NCBI RefSeq assembly: GCF_016925535.1
Contig: NZ_CP070496.1
Location: 3,758,257 to 3,822,256 of the forward strand
DNA from: Natronoglycomyces albus
GTDB lineage: Bacteria > Actinomycetota > Actinomycetes > Mycobacteriales > Micromonosporaceae
Length of the DNA stretch: 64,000 bases
Direction of reading: 5' to 3'
Below are positions 44,610 through 54,619 of this stretch, one piece after another. How positions within the stretch are numbered: position 1 is the stretch's first letter; each line of letters starts with the position of its first letter. The position numbers and the translations under genes were made by a program. Below the pieces are notes generated by a model, which saw nothing but the letters and a program-made list of their open reading frames with translations, made no database searches and was not told the origin of the DNA.

Positions 44610-45230
44610 TTACTTCGGGGCGAGGGCGGCTAGGGCCGCTTGGCAGAGCAGCTGTTTGGTGTCTTCGGGCGTGACTTCGTCGCGCAGGGCCAACCAGGGG
44701 GTGGAGTTCATGAGGCCGAATGCGCCGTGGGCGAGGACGCGGGCTTCTTCGGGTTTGAGGCCCGGTCGCAGGCGGCATAGCAGGCCGACCCATTCCTCGA
44801 CGTAGGCGCGTTGCAGTTTGCGGACTCTTTTGCGAGGTTCTTCGGGGAGACGGTCGAGTTCGTGCAGATGCAACACGATCACTTCGGGGGATTCCACGGC
44901 GAAGGAGACGTGGAAGTTAACTAGGGCTTCGAGGGCGGCCGCGGGGTCGGGCGGGTTGGGTCCGCCCGAGTGCTGTTTGCCGCCAGCGAGCATGCGTTCG
45001 CTGACGGGAATGAGCGCTTCGGCGAGCATCTGCTCTTTTCCGCCTTTGAAGTGGTGGTAAAGGGCGGGCCCGGTGATGTTCGCGGCCGCGCCGATGTCGT
45101 CCATGGACACGCCGTGGTAGCCGTGGCGGGCCAGCAGCTTGATGGCCACGTCGAGGATTTGCTGACGCCGTTTGCTGCCTCGCGCATTGTTGGCGCTGGC
45201 CGGGTGGGGGGCGGGTTCGCTGATGCTCAC
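44610..45230 (-). CDS. TetR-family regulator, probably of acyl-CoA/leucine catabolism
   Basis: 206 residues. The helix-turn-helix is RRQQILDVAIKLLARHGYHG through ITGPALYHHFKGGKEQML. It lies 91 bases before the HMG-CoA lyase gene on the same strand, and related TetR proteins control fatty-acid and branched-chain catabolism. The catabolic role is inferred from this neighbour only. Confidence 0.88.
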   Translation of the reverse strand: MSISEPAPHPASANNARGSKRRQQILDVAIKLLARHGYHGVSMDDIGAAANITGPALYHHFKGGKEQMLAEALIPVSERMLAGGKQHSGGPNPPDPAAALEALVNFHVSFAVESPEVIVLHLHELDRLPEEPRKRVRKLQRAYVEEWVGLLCRLRPGLKPEEARVLAHGAFGLMNSTPWLALRDEVTPEDTKQLLCQAALAALAPK

Positions 45231-45318
45231 GTTCTCAGGTTACCGGCCGGTTGGCTCCGTTCTCGGTTTAGGTTTGTTTGCGTCCGGCGGCTGGGGCCGT
45301 GGTGGGCGTGTGGACCGG

Positions 45319-46458
45319 TCACGAATTCAGCTGTCGGTCTTGCTGCGGGAGCCGTGACATCATTTCTTTTTGGGTCAGGGTGTCGCCCATATGCAGTTCT
45401 GGGGTTGAGTCGAGGCCCTCGGGGCTGAGGCTGGACTGGTAGGTGTTGACGCGCATACGTGGCACACAGTGCGGGTGGTTGGCGACGATCCATTTGATCA
45501 TCGCCTCTCGGACCTCGCAGCGTAGTTCCCACTGGTCGTCGGGGTTGGCCGCGGAGATGAGGAGCCGAATTTGCATGTAGGGGCCGATGGTGTGTTCGAC
45601 GATGATGGAGGCGCGGCGTCCGTCCCATAGTGGGTTGTCGGAGACGACCCGGCGTAGTTCGCGGCGGGCCTCGTCGACGGGTAGTCGCCAGTCGACGTCC
45701 ATGTAGACGGTGCCCAGCAAGGCGGGGTTGTGCCGGGTCCAGTTGACGTAGGGGTTGTCTTTGAAGTAGGAGGTGGGCAGTACGAGGCGTCGTTCGTCCC
45801 AGATGCGCACGACGACGTAGGAGAGGGTGATCTCTTCAATCCATCCCCATTCGCCTTCGACCACGACGACGTCTTCGAGGCGTAGTGCGTCGCCGAAGGC
45901 CAGGGAGATCCCGGCGAACAGGTTCGACAGCATGGTTTGGGCGGCGAGGGCGGCGATGATGCCCGCGAGCCCGGCCCCGGCCAGCAACGAGGCTCCGATG
46001 GCTTGCGCGTTGGGCATGTTCCACATGAACACGCCGACGACGAGGGTCCATGCCAAGGCCACCAGTAGTCGGTGCATGACATTGATTTGGGTGCGGCGGC
46101 GGCGGCCGTCGATGTTTTCGGTGTCGAATGAGCCGAAGTGTCTCTCCAGGCTTTCGCGGGCTAGGGTCAGCAGGTTTGTGGCCAGCCATGCCCCTGAGGC
46201 GAGGGTCCCGATGAGCATCACTTTGGAGATTCCGGCCGACCATTCGGTGTCGGAAAAGAACATCGAGATCCAGGCTTGGATGGCGCCGGTCGCGGCCATG
46301 AGTTGCCCGGGGCGCAGTGCTTTTCCGAAGATGCGGGAGGCGGTCTCGCTCTTGTGTTTGCGTAGAGCTAGTTTGCCGAAGAGCTTGAGGAGGCTGACGA
46401 ATGCTGCTGAGGCAAGGGCAACCAGGAGCAGCTCAATCCAAGGGGGCAGTTCCAACAT
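45319..46458 (-). CDS. MscS-family mechanosensitive ion channel
   Basis: 379 residues from ATG 46458. Three to four helices lead into the pore helix (GLAGIIAALAAQTMLSNLFAG) and the MscS beta domain (LRLEDVVVVEGEWGWIEEI, then LPTSYFKDNPYVNWTRH). These channels release solutes on osmotic downshift. The C-terminal alpha/beta part is present. Confidence 0.93.
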   Translation of the reverse strand: MLELPPWIELLLVALASAAFVSLLKLFGKLALRKHKSETASRIFGKALRPGQLMAATGAIQAWISMFFSDTEWSAGISKVMLIGTLASGAWLATNLLTLARESLERHFGSFDTENIDGRRRRTQINVMHRLLVALAWTLVVGVFMWNMPNAQAIGASLLAGAGLAGIIAALAAQTMLSNLFAGISLAFGDALRLEDVVVVEGEWGWIEEITLSYVVVRIWDERRLVLPTSYFKDNPYVNWTRHNPALLGTVYMDVDWRLPVDEARRELRRVVSDNPLWDGRRASIIVEHTIGPYMQIRLLISAANPDDQWELRCEVREAMIKWIVANHPHCVPRMRVNTYQSSLSPEGLDSTPELHMGDTLTQKEMMSRLPQQDRQLNS

Positions 46459-46635
46459 AGTAATTAAACTAATGGAAACGTGAAGTCGTGTCAGCACACA
46501 CCTTCGCGGATAGTGTTCCGACTTGTACGCGGGGCAAGGCGGGGCCGATGCGCCTTGCGCGCAACGGTTCTGCGGGCCTGGGAAAACGCGCCGGGCGCTG
46601 TGCCAGTTCGCGGCCGAGAGAGCGCCTCATAAACA

Positions 46636-46672
46636 AAGCCCCGTCGACCCGTTGCGGAGGTCGACAGGGCTT
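46636..46672 (-). terminator. Terminator of the TM_helix protein gene
   Basis: AAGCCCCGTCGACC pairs with GGTCGACAGGGCTT (one mismatch) around nine bases. On the minus strand the stem is followed by TGTTT, 24 bases after the stop at 46696. Confidence 0.75.
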
Positions 46673-46695
46673 GCAGAGCAGCGCCTAATGCTCTT

Positions 46696-47478
46696 TTACT
46701 GTTCGGTTCGGTGGCGAATCTCTTCGCTTTGGGTGTCCATCGCCGCTTCGTAGTTCGACGATTGGTAGTCCGATTGCATCGGGCCCTCACCGGTGTTCGC
46801 GTTGGAGGATGCGGCGGCCTCCTTCATCTTCGGAGCCTCCTCCTCAGCGGCGTTGAGGGCACGTTCCCAACGGGAACGCATGGGGCCGATGAGTCCACCG
46901 CCGACGCCGACGATGACGACACCGGCGACCATGGCCAATACGGTCCACAGGATCGGAACCAGGACGACGGTAGCGACGCCGATTTGGGCAAACGCGGCCA
47001 CGGCCACGATCGCGACAATGGCGACCTGGGCGGCCATGCCCAGGGCTTTGCCGTAGCTGGTGTTTTCGAGCGTGCCGGAGATGAGTTCGCGGACAACGTT
47101 GGCGATCGCCATACCGATGACGATGAGCACTGCGGCGACGAACAGGTGCGGCAGCCAAGCCACGAGGTTGTTCAGCAGGTCGGATACCGGGTTGGGGCCA
47201 AATACCGCAAACGACAGTTGCAGCACGACCAGCACCAGGGCGAAGTAGACAAGTCGGCCCATGAGCTGGCTGACCGTGTACTTACCGGTGAAGCGGCGCA
47301 GCTCTGCGCGGTCGGCTACCTTGTCGAGCCCGACCTTCCCAAGTATCTTCCCGATGGCCTTCCCGATCATCTTGGCGATGAACCAACCAACGATCAGGAT
47401 GACAAGAAATAGTGCGGCTCGCGGTAGGAACTCTCCTAGCGCGTCCAGGGAGTTCTGGAAGCTCTGCGTGATATCCAT
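46696..47478 (-). CDS. Mechanosensitive-channel-like TM_helix repeat protein
   Basis: 260 residues from ATG 47478 (CCGGAGT just before). At least five hydrophobic segments include AALFLVILIVGWFIAKMIGK and LPHLFVAAVLIVIGMAIAN, which are the conserved TM_helix repeat (PF05552 type) of small-conductance channels. There is no MscS beta domain. The C-terminal tail is Ser/Asn/Glu-rich and disordered. It neighbours the MscS gene, suggesting joint osmotic roles. Confidence 0.85.
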   Translation of the reverse strand: MDITQSFQNSLDALGEFLPRAALFLVILIVGWFIAKMIGKAIGKILGKVGLDKVADRAELRRFTGKYTVSQLMGRLVYFALVLVVLQLSFAVFGPNPVSDLLNNLVAWLPHLFVAAVLIVIGMAIANVVRELISGTLENTSYGKALGMAAQVAIVAIVAVAAFAQIGVATVVLVPILWTVLAMVAGVVIVGVGGGLIGPMRSRWERALNAAEEEAPKMKEAAASSNANTGEGPMQSDYQSSNYEAAMDTQSEEIRHRTEQ

Positions 47479-47620
47479 ACTCCGGAGCGTAAGGCAGATC
47501 ACGTTTCAATTCGGACTATTTCGCTAAATTTCGGTCATTAAAGACGCGAATTTTATGCCCAGCGAGCGAAAAACCTCAAAAGTGGACACTAATATGGGTC
47601 GGATTCGCGTCACAGGGCCG

Positions 47621-48199
47621 TCAGCCCGTGGCCCAAGTCGTCCAGTTCTGCCACGAACGGCTCGGGGTCGGACCGCGCTGCCCCTGGTAACGCGAACCGT
47701 TCACCGCCGAACCGTACGGATGCTCAGCAGGCGACGACAGGCCAAACAAACACAGTTGGCCGATCTTCATGCCCGGCCACAAAGTGATCGGCAAATTCGC
47801 CACGTTCGACAGCTCCAAAGTGACATGCCCATTGAAACCGGGGTCGATGAAACCAGCCGTCGAGTGAGTGAGCAGACCCAAGCGGCCAAGACTGGATTTT
47901 CCTTCCAGGCGACCGGCGATGTCATCGGGAAGCGTCACACACTCCAGCGTCGCGGCAAGCACGAACTCGCCCGGATGCAAGACGAAAGGCTCACCGTCTT
48001 CCACCTCAACCGGCACCGTCAGGTCATCTTGCTGCACCGCTGGATCAATATGCGTGTACTTCTGGTTGTTGAACACCCGAAAGCGGCGGTCGAGACGCAC
48101 GTCGACGCTGGAGGGCTGGATAAGTTCTTCGCAGAAGGGCTCCAGATGCAGGCGTTCTTCTTTGACGGCGGCGCGAATATCGCGGTCGGAAAGCAACAT
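47621..48199 (-). CDS. dcd: dCTP deaminase
   Basis: 192 residues. It deaminates dCTP for dTTP synthesis; actinobacterial forms are often bifunctional to dUMP. Family blocks are [65 protein letters not shown] and [15 protein letters not shown]. Full length. The adjacent glycosyltransferase frame runs into its first 155 bases. Confidence 0.96.
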   Translation of the reverse strand: MLLSDRDIRAAVKEERLHLEPFCEELIQPSSVDVRLDRRFRVFNNQKYTHIDPAVQQDDLTVPVEVEDGEPFVLHPGEFVLAATLECVTLPDDIAGRLEGKSSLGRLGLLTHSTAGFIDPGFNGHVTLELSNVANLPITLWPGMKIGQLCLFGLSSPAEHPYGSAVNGSRYQGQRGPTPSRSWQNWTTWATG

Positions 48200-50345
48200 A
48201 AGGGAAGCTTAACCGCCGCGCTGGCGGCAGGGCGTAGCCCACGTCGTCAAATAGGTATACGTCCCAATTGGGCGGCGCGAGCCGTTGGCATTCCTGTAGC
48301 GCCTCGGCGCACACGATCGCGTCGACCTCAGCGGCCGACGCGGGCGGGTAGCCGGGAATCCTCGACTGCAAGGCCACAATCGTGGTGCCTTCGGGCAGGT
48401 AAAGCCACCACGGATATTCCCACGAGTCGTTGCTTTGCACCAGTCCGACCCGCTGCGCGCCACTATCGGCCACCGCGCTCGCGGCGGCCTCGTACTGCTC
48501 TTGCCAATGGCTACGGCGCATGAATCGCTGTTCTGATTCGGTGGTCGCGAAAACAGACAGCTCCCCGACCAGGCGACGCGGGTAGCCATAGGCGACCGTC
48601 AAAACCCCAGCTAGCGCGGCGGTCGCCGCGAGCGCGACCACTGTGACCAGGATTGACGCGCGTTTGCACCGCCGGGAGATGGCAGTCGCCCAGGTGACGC
48701 CTGGTCCTTTCCCGGGCGGCTGTCGCCGTAGGCGGCTGGCTTGCCGTAGTGCGGCGGCGATACCAATGCCGATCAGCGGCGCGGCCAATACCACTAGAAA
48801 CAGGTACAGCCGGTTGATCCAGGGCTGCCATTGCACGCTGGCGGCGAACGCGATGGCGGTGAGAACCAGGATTAGGGCATAGGCTCGGCGCACGGTCGCC
48901 AAGGTGGTGCCGTGTCGGTTGGGGCGGATCATGAGTGCCAGCGTGGCGATGATCGCCGCTAGGCCGGTGATGGGCAGGGCGGCGCGGTCCTCGTCGGGGT
49001 ACCACGATGCGACTGGCCAAGTGGTGGAGCCGAAGGTAATCGCCTCGTCGTTGGGGTCGACGCCGAGGATGGCCGAGGCGGCGCGAACGAGCTGCGCGTG
49101 GGCCTCAGAGAGCGGCTGTATTGGTGTGTCGAGCGCGGTGTGGGTGATTTTAAGCCCGTTGACCAGCCACAATCGCGGGTCATCCGATTGCACGGTGATC
49201 GACTCATGTAGTTGCTCGGGTCCTAGCGGGTGACCAAAGGTCGTCTGCATCCGCCACAGATGTGGCCCGGCGATGATCAACCCGATGAGCACAATGGCCA
49301 CCGAAGCCCCGACGGTCTTGGCGTAACGCGAGGCGCGCGTTCCTGTTTGGCTGGGTCGCGAATCCTGGATAAGACGCCTAATGCCCCACAGCAGCAGGAG
49401 AAAACCCACGGCGAGCAATCCGCTGGATTTGGTGACCGCGACAAGGCCGGTGGCCAGGGCCAAATAACCCAGGTCACGGAGGCGTGCGTCCAGTGACACC
49501 GTCGCCAGGCAGGCCACCCACGCGGCGGTCACCAGGTCGACCTGGGTGGAGGTGGCTTGCAAGATGATCTCGGGCGTGGTGGCCAAAACTCCCACGGTGA
49601 TCACTTGGGCGTTGCGGCTGCCGCCCAGTTGGGCGCAAATGCGGCTGGCGGCGATGATCGCGCCGATCCCGGCGGCGAATTGCAGTAGGTTATACGCCGC
49701 GTCACTGCCGGAGACCAAACGGAGGTGGGCCAGCAAGTACTCGGCCCCGGGGTTGATGTCGATCTGGCGGTGAATCGCGGTGGCCCAAGGCTGCACGTTG
49801 CCTTGCTGTACCCAGTGTTCGATGCGGGGCAGGTGATAGGTCTGGGAGTCGAAGTTATTGGGGGCCGAGGCTATCGCCAGGATGAATGCCCCGGCGGCGA
49901 TGGTTGCGACGACCCCGGCGGTCCACCAATGCCAGCGCGGCAGGCGGTGTCGGCGTAGTGCGCTTCGGTGGAGCCGGGCGAGGGTGGAGCCTTTGCCGCC
50001 GGGCCAGGCGGAGCCTTCGGCGTGGCTTTGGTCGCGGCGCAGTCGCCAGGTCACGGTGGCGGCGGTGGCGATGCAGGCCAACAGCCAGGCGGCGATGATG
50101 TGGTTGCGGGTGAGGGCGTCGAAACGGCTGAGTGTCTCGATAGTGAGGACGCCGAAGGCTCCCAACAGAAGTGCGGCACGCACGATGGCCAGGCGGATGG
50201 GGGCGACGACTTTACGGGAGGGGCCGCTGCCGGTTTGTCTTCCGGTGACGGGGTTGGGGCGCACGGCGAACGCCAGTACCCCGAGTAGCCCAGTGACCAA
50301 TACGCACAGCAGCACAGACTCGATTAAACCGCATCGAAGGGGCAC
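48045..50345 (-). CDS. Large membrane glycosyltransferase (ArnT/PMT-like, GT39/GT83 clan)
   Basis: 766 residues from a proposed GTG 50345 (GAAGG upstream); the frame is open to 50555 but that part is opposite a pseudogene and lacks protein character. About twelve helices are visible. The first outer loop carries [20 protein letters not shown], with the Asp expected for lipid-linked sugar transferases, and later [16 protein letters not shown]. The C-terminal domain is periplasmic. The last 50 residues overlap dcd in another frame and are Arg-rich, suggesting a shifted or lost stop. Confidence 0.78.
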   Translation of the reverse strand: MPLRCGLIESVLLCVLVTGLLGVLAFAVRPNPVTGRQTGSGPSRKVVAPIRLAIVRAALLLGAFGVLTIETLSRFDALTRNHIIAAWLLACIATAATVTWRLRRDQSHAEGSAWPGGKGSTLARLHRSALRRHRLPRWHWWTAGVVATIAAGAFILAIASAPNNFDSQTYHLPRIEHWVQQGNVQPWATAIHRQIDINPGAEYLLAHLRLVSGSDAAYNLLQFAAGIGAIIAASRICAQLGGSRNAQVITVGVLATTPEIILQATSTQVDLVTAAWVACLATVSLDARLRDLGYLALATGLVAVTKSSGLLAVGFLLLLWGIRRLIQDSRPSQTGTRASRYAKTVGASVAIVLIGLIIAGPHLWRMQTTFGHPLGPEQLHESITVQSDDPRLWLVNGLKITHTALDTPIQPLSEAHAQLVRAASAILGVDPNDEAITFGSTTWPVASWYPDEDRAALPITGLAAIIATLALMIRPNRHGTTLATVRRAYALILVLTAIAFAASVQWQPWINRLYLFLVVLAAPLIGIGIAAALRQASRLRRQPPGKGPGVTWATAISRRCKRASILVTVVALAATAALAGVLTVAYGYPRRLVGELSVFATTESEQRFMRRSHWQEQYEAAASAVADSGAQRVGLVQSNDSWEYPWWLYLPEGTTIVALQSRIPGYPPASAAEVDAIVCAEALQECQRLAPPNWDVYLFDDVGYALPPARRLSFPYVAFRPRYSRRRQRRTPASGALLRRTYPALQRRRASRPPLSGVQQPEVHAY

Positions 50346-50426
50346 AGGGGGACCTTCGGGGTCGACCAAAATTTCACGCTGGTTTGGGAGTGTGATGGGG
50401 ACGAAAGCCAGCGGCGGGCCGGGGCA

Positions 50427-50717
50427 ATGGGGCAGAGCGCAGAAGTCAGCACCGGTCAAACCGAGGACCGCTACTACTACCTGCACGGTTCGTGGCAGGG
50501 CGACTCGATCGAGATTCGGCGCGCGGACAACCGTGACGCCAAACCGATTGGCCACGCCTACCTGACGCCGCAGGGCCTCTGGTGGATTTAGTGGTACATC
50601 TTCGGCCCCGCCGCCGTGCCCCTCGTGGACTTTGCTGCCCCACCGTGGGGTCGCGGCGGCGGGAGCGCACCGCAGGCGGCTGATCAGCCCTACGGTAGCC
50701 GCTGCGCGGCCATCTAG
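50427..50717 (+). pseudogene. Broken third copy of the protein A family
   Basis: From ATG 50427 the frame reads EDRYYYLHGSWQGDSIEIRR, AYLTPQGLWWI, then an amber stop (50589-50591), then WYIFGPAAVPLVDF. It aligns with YYYYLYGSWMGDSIAVHREE and AYLLPSGAWWIKTLVFGQ of protein A; the stop replaces the Lys after WWI (AAG to TAG). The frame stays open after the stop to 50717. The protein A N-terminus is missing. Confidence 0.7.
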
Positions 50718-51619
50718 CTTTTCTCAGCTGCGGCTTCGCCACTTGACTGATCGAACATTTCCGCCGCGTCGGTGACCACCATCGCGCGGTCGAACCATTC
50801 ATCGAGCTGGTCGAGGTCAGTACACGACTCGATTCGCTCGCGCTGATCGTCCGTAACAGCCACGGATCGGTTTGTAAGTAGGCGCAGCACCAGGTTTGCT
50901 TCACGCTCGGCTTTGCCTTCGGCTTTGATTGTCTCGTACGAATCGCCGACGAGCGCGCGGTGAAAAGGATAAACCTCTGGCATCATGACCATCCTTATCG
51001 TCTCCGAATCCGCTTCGTCGAAGCTGGGAAAGATCTCGTTTGCATATTCTATTGCCTCCTCCTGGCTGAGTTCTCGCAGTTCAGCTTCCAGGGTTTCGAT
51101 GATTTGCGGTCTCCAAGGCGAGTCGTGGTGGATAAGCACCGAGACCACGGTTTCGGCCAACGCGTACGGCCCTTCGCGACGATTCCTTGCCTCGGGCACC
51201 TCCTCGGGACCGACGACCTGGGGAAAGAATTCGAGCCCCCACAACCGGTCACAGCCTGCGTTCTTCGCCCATGCGGCGGTGCGCCGATCTGGGCAGAAGA
51301 CCAGCAGCGCGACATTGCACTTGAGACGTCGCTCCAGGTTGGCCATATAGGCAATCCAGCCGTATGGCTTGTCGACTGCGGGCCGGTTTTGCACCTCGAT
51401 GATGACGGCGAAAACGATCTCACCTTCGGTGTCTCGGCATATCTGCACGGAATCGCAGTTGAGCTCAACGGGGCGCACGTCTGTCAGTGCTTCCGATGAC
51501 GGCTCCACTGTGGCGAAGTCGGGCAGGTGTTTGCCAAATGCCATACGCAACAGTGCGCCCGCCACTGCGGGCTTGGTCTGGAACACCCGCAGCGGGGTCT
51601 CGTGTTTGAAATTAGGCAT
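50714..51619 (-). CDS. PD-(D/E)XK-like / Rpn-type hypothetical protein
   Basis: 301 residues. The first part (ETPLRVFQTKPAVAGALL, then EGEIVFAVIIEVQNRP) resembles the nuclease-like core of Rpn/transposase-associated proteins, with Glu-x-Gln where Glu-x-Lys would be expected. A helical C-terminal half ends TDLDQLDEWFDRAMVVTDAA, as in DUF4351-bearing proteins. No signal or membrane segment. Whether it is an active nuclease is open. Common in actinomycetes in variable copy number. Confidence 0.7.
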   Translation of the reverse strand: MPNFKHETPLRVFQTKPAVAGALLRMAFGKHLPDFATVEPSSEALTDVRPVELNCDSVQICRDTEGEIVFAVIIEVQNRPAVDKPYGWIAYMANLERRLKCNVALLVFCPDRRTAAWAKNAGCDRLWGLEFFPQVVGPEEVPEARNRREGPYALAETVVSVLIHHDSPWRPQIIETLEAELRELSQEEAIEYANEIFPSFDEADSETIRMVMMPEVYPFHRALVGDSYETIKAEGKAEREANLVLRLLTNRSVAVTDDQRERIESCTDLDQLDEWFDRAMVVTDAAEMFDQSSGEAAAEKS

Positions 51620-51859
51620 GGAACAACGCTACGAAGGGTGGGGCCGAGATCCGTTGCGCCACACTAGTACTAACGGACAGGCAGAAGTCACATAAGTGAC
51701 AGAAGCTCCGAGTGTGCCCCGCACCTATACGCGCCTCTCTCACCTCAGCTGCGCGACCACTGTATGGGAGGCACGGCAGCGAAATATGTAGATATACGGC
51801 ATTTTGACACCCGCACGTCTCAGATATTGGGCCGATTCGTTCCGGTTTGCCCTGGTCCA

Positions 51860-51889
51860 TTGACTTTTGACTGTGACCGTGGCTACTCT
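51860..51889 (+). promoter_or_regulatory. Candidate promoter of the chitinase gene
   Basis: TTGACT and TACTCT are 18 bases apart, 64 bases before the start. The rest of 51620-51952 has a GTCAC-ATAA-GTGAC palindrome near 51690 and no gene. Confidence 0.35.
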
Positions 51890-51952
51890 GCCTATTCATA
51901 AGTAAAGTTTATGTACCAAACGGTACGTATGCCTCAGAGAAAGGTGACTCCC

Positions 51953-53014
51953 ATGGTCGCGCGACGCACCCGCGCAGGCTGGACGGTTGCCACAGCGGCC
52001 TCCCTAGCCGTCGCCGTGCCGGTAGCCATCGGCAATGGGGCCCTCGCATCCCCTCTCGACACCCCCGATGACTCCTCCCCCAACGACATCTCCCCCACCT
52101 CCGAACTCTCCACCAACGACCTCCCGGCCCACGCCATCACCGGCTACTGGCACAACTTCGACAACGGCTCCACCGTGCTGCGGCTGTCCGATGTTCCCTC
52201 CGAATACGACATCGTGGCCGTAGCCTTCGCCGACGAAGTGGCCCACCCGCCCGGAGCCGTCGAATTCAACCTCGACAGCGACCTAACCGACCAACTGGGT
52301 TACACAGACGACGACTTCAAAGACGACATCGCCGCCCTCCAGGCGAACGGCCAAAAAGTCATCATCTCCGTGGGCGGCGAAGTAGGCAACGTCATCATCG
52401 ACACCCAGCAAAAGGGCCTCAACTTCGCTGCGAGCATCCTTGACCTCATCGACGAATACGGCTTCGACGGCGTCGACATCGACCTCGAACACGGCATCCA
52501 CGCCGGACCACTCGAAACCGGGATGCGCGCCATTGCCGACCAAGTCGGCGACAGTCTCATCTACACGATGGCGCCACAAACCATCGACATGCAAAACACC
52601 CAATCCCAGTACTTCCAGTTGGCGCTCAACACCCAAGACATCCTGACAATCGTCAACATGCAGTACTACAACTCCGGCACCATGCTCGGCTGCGACAACC
52701 AGGTGTACGCACAAGGCTCCGTCGACTTCCTGACGTCGCTAGCCTGCATTCAGCTGGAAGCGGGCCTCGATGCCAGCCAAGTGGGCCTGGGCGTGCCCGC
52801 CACACCCAACGCCGCTGGCGGCGGCTACGTTCCCGCCAACGTCGTCACCGACGCCCTGGACTGTCTGGCCAAGGGTGAAAACTGCGGCGCCTTCACCCCC
52901 TCCCAGACCTACCCCGACATTCGCGGGGCCATGACCTGGTCGGTCAATTGGGACGCCACCAATGGCTATCAGTTCGCCAACACCGTTGGCTCGCACCTCG
53001 ATGGGTTCCCCTAG
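51953..53014 (+). CDS. Secreted GH18 chitinase
   Basis: 353 residues from ATG 51953 (GAAAGG upstream). A signal peptide (ARRTRAGWTVATAASLAVAV, cut near GALA-SP) is followed by a Ser/Pro/Asp linker and one GH18 barrel. The catalytic DxxDxDxE motif is FDGVDIDLE; KVIISVGGEVGN is the preceding SxGG motif and MAPQTIDM, MQYYNS are later barrel strands. No chitin-binding domain is present. It hydrolyses chitin outside the cell. Confidence 0.94.
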   Translation: MVARRTRAGWTVATAASLAVAVPVAIGNGALASPLDTPDDSSPNDISPTSELSTNDLPAHAITGYWHNFDNGSTVLRLSDVPSEYDIVAVAFADEVAHPPGAVEFNLDSDLTDQLGYTDDDFKDDIAALQANGQKVIISVGGEVGNVIIDTQQKGLNFAASILDLIDEYGFDGVDIDLEHGIHAGPLETGMRAIADQVGDSLIYTMAPQTIDMQNTQSQYFQLALNTQDILTIVNMQYYNSGTMLGCDNQVYAQGSVDFLTSLACIQLEAGLDASQVGLGVPATPNAAGGGYVPANVVTDALDCLAKGENCGAFTPSQTYPDIRGAMTWSVNWDATNGYQFANTVGSHLDGFP

Positions 53015-53054
53015 GCCGCCAGATTCCGGCAGCTCACAACAGTCCGGTCACCTG

Positions 53055-53341
53055 CGGTGTTCGAACCGGTAGCCATTGACGGAGGGTCGGCTACCGATGC
53101 GGACACCGAGGAGAACAGGCCCGGGCAGGGGTACGCGCACTCTCACCCCTTCCGCGACGCGGCGGTCTCATAGATCGCCTAGCCACGGGAGAGGAGGAGC
53201 GAGAACCAACGGCTATGCCGAACCCCGGGATGGCATCAATTCCCGGGTAGCTCGGGGCGGAAACGTCGATCCGCCTCGGGTGTCCTGATCAACCGTCCAC
53301 CCCGAGGCCGGGGCGCATCGCGGCAGTTGTGCGCCCCGGCC
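53055..53341 (+). other. Possible structured RNA with terminator
   Basis: CGGTGT (53055) pairs with ACACCG (53103) and inside it CGGTAGCC (53067) with GGCTACCG (53089). Further on, CCCGGGA/TCCCGGG (about 53223-53246) and GCCTCGGGTG/CACCCCGAGGC form stems, followed by a strong terminator. It matches no riboswitch I can recall and no convincing protein frame fits. Either a small RNA or a leader of the next gene. Confidence 0.35.
53306..53341 (+). terminator. Strong GC terminator
   Basis: GGCCGGGGCGCA pairs perfectly with TGCGCCCCGGCC (12 bp) around 12 bases and is followed by GCTTTCT. It lies 200 bases before the next start. Confidence 0.75.
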
Positions 53342-53541
53342 GCTTTCTATCCGCCACAACCACCCAGGAACTGGTGTTTTAGCTGGTCAGAGTCATGATC
53401 GACAAACGATGCGCAGGTGAGGCGGTTATCCGACACCACTCGTGACTTTCGCTGAGACCCCCGCCCCCGGTAAGGTGGTTAGGTATTCATGCAGGGCAAA
53501 TTACACCTGCACATTTGATCTGTGAGGCCAAGGTGATCGGC

Positions 53542-54264
53542 ATGATGTTGTCGATATTGGTCCCCGTGTACAACGAAGAGTTGAAAGTGGCGGGGACCCT
53601 CAAGGAGCTGCTGGCCGTTGACTTCCCTTGCCCCATAGAAGTGGTAGTCGTCGACGACGGCTCCCGCGACTCCACATGGCAGATCCTGCAAACCATTGAC
53701 GACCCCCGCGTCAACCTGCACCGACATGTTCATAATCGTGGCAAAGGCGCGGCCATCTCCACTGCCGCCAAGGAAGCCGCCGGTGAGTACCTGCTGGTGT
53801 TCGACGCCGACGGCGAATATGACGCCGAGGACATCCCCAAACTGTTGCAGCCAGTACTCGAAGGGCGTGCCAAGGTCGTCTACGGATCACGCACCTTCGG
53901 TAGCCACAGTTCCTATTCGTTCTGGTACGTCATGGGCAACAAGGGCATCACGCTAGCGGCGAACCTGCTGTTCAACTCGTACTTGTCGGACCTGGAGACG
54001 TGTTACAAACTGCTGCCCACCGACCTGTACCGCAGTTTGCGCATCCGCTCGCGAGACTTCGGGATGGAAGCCGAAATCACCGCGAAGCTACTACGACGCG
54101 GCATTCGGCCCTTCGAGGTTCCCATCTCTTATAAGGCGCGCACCCGCGACGAAGGTAAGAAGATCACCTGGACCGACGGCGTGCAGGCCATATGGATTCT
54201 GGGGCGCGAACGGATGCGCCGAGAGCCCAAGACCACCACGCAAGTGGGCTCGGGCCGGGAATGA
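53542..54264 (+). CDS. Polyprenyl-phosphate hexose synthase (DPM1-like GT2)
   Basis: 240 residues from ATG 53542 (AAGG upstream; GTG 53533 possible). GT-A fold: MLSILVPVYNEE, VVVVDDGSRDST, FDADGEYDAEDI (metal-binding DxD) and YGSRTFGSHSS. It has no C-terminal membrane helices, like the soluble Dpm1 forms. It should load a sugar from a nucleotide onto polyprenyl phosphate for membrane transferases such as the one at 48045. Confidence 0.9.
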   Translation: MMLSILVPVYNEELKVAGTLKELLAVDFPCPIEVVVVDDGSRDSTWQILQTIDDPRVNLHRHVHNRGKGAAISTAAKEAAGEYLLVFDADGEYDAEDIPKLLQPVLEGRAKVVYGSRTFGSHSSYSFWYVMGNKGITLAANLLFNSYLSDLETCYKLLPTDLYRSLRIRSRDFGMEAEITAKLLRRGIRPFEVPISYKARTRDEGKKITWTDGVQAIWILGRERMRREPKTTTQVGSGRE

Positions 54265-54395
54265 CCGCGCATCACAGCACGCATGCCTAGCGCCCTGCCA
54301 AAGAGCGGGCTCTAGGCCGCCCGAGGCGGCGTACACGCTGCTAAACGAGCTGCCGTACCTGCCGAAGGCTGCTTCTCGTTCTAGCGCACAAAAAA

Positions 54396-54423
54396 CGGCT
54401 GCACCACGGTAGCGGTGCAGCCG
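54396..54423. terminator. Bidirectional terminator
   Basis: CGGCTGCACC and GGTGCAGCCG pair around eight bases; six A residues precede and ATCATTTT follows. It serves both the gene ending at 54264 and the minus-strand gene ending at 54620. The rest of this gap holds no gene. Confidence 0.85.
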
Positions 54424-54619
54424 ATCATTTTCTGGGGAAAATCGCGGACCATTCTGCCTTTGGCTTGTGGCCTGGCTAGATTGGTTGCGACCTCATTCGC
54501 GCTATTTTTCAGTGCCGGGAAATGTTAATTCACGGTGAAGAGGATGCGAACTCTTCTCAACTGATTCAATAGCTCGAATAAGTATTAAGTTGGCAATGCT
54601 GTGGAGAACTCGACTGGTT

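Noticed and set aside
53076-53288. 70-codon frame in the structured segment before the glycosyltransferase
   Set aside because: TTG start without a site, Arg/Gly/Pro-rich; stems and terminator fit an RNA or leader better.
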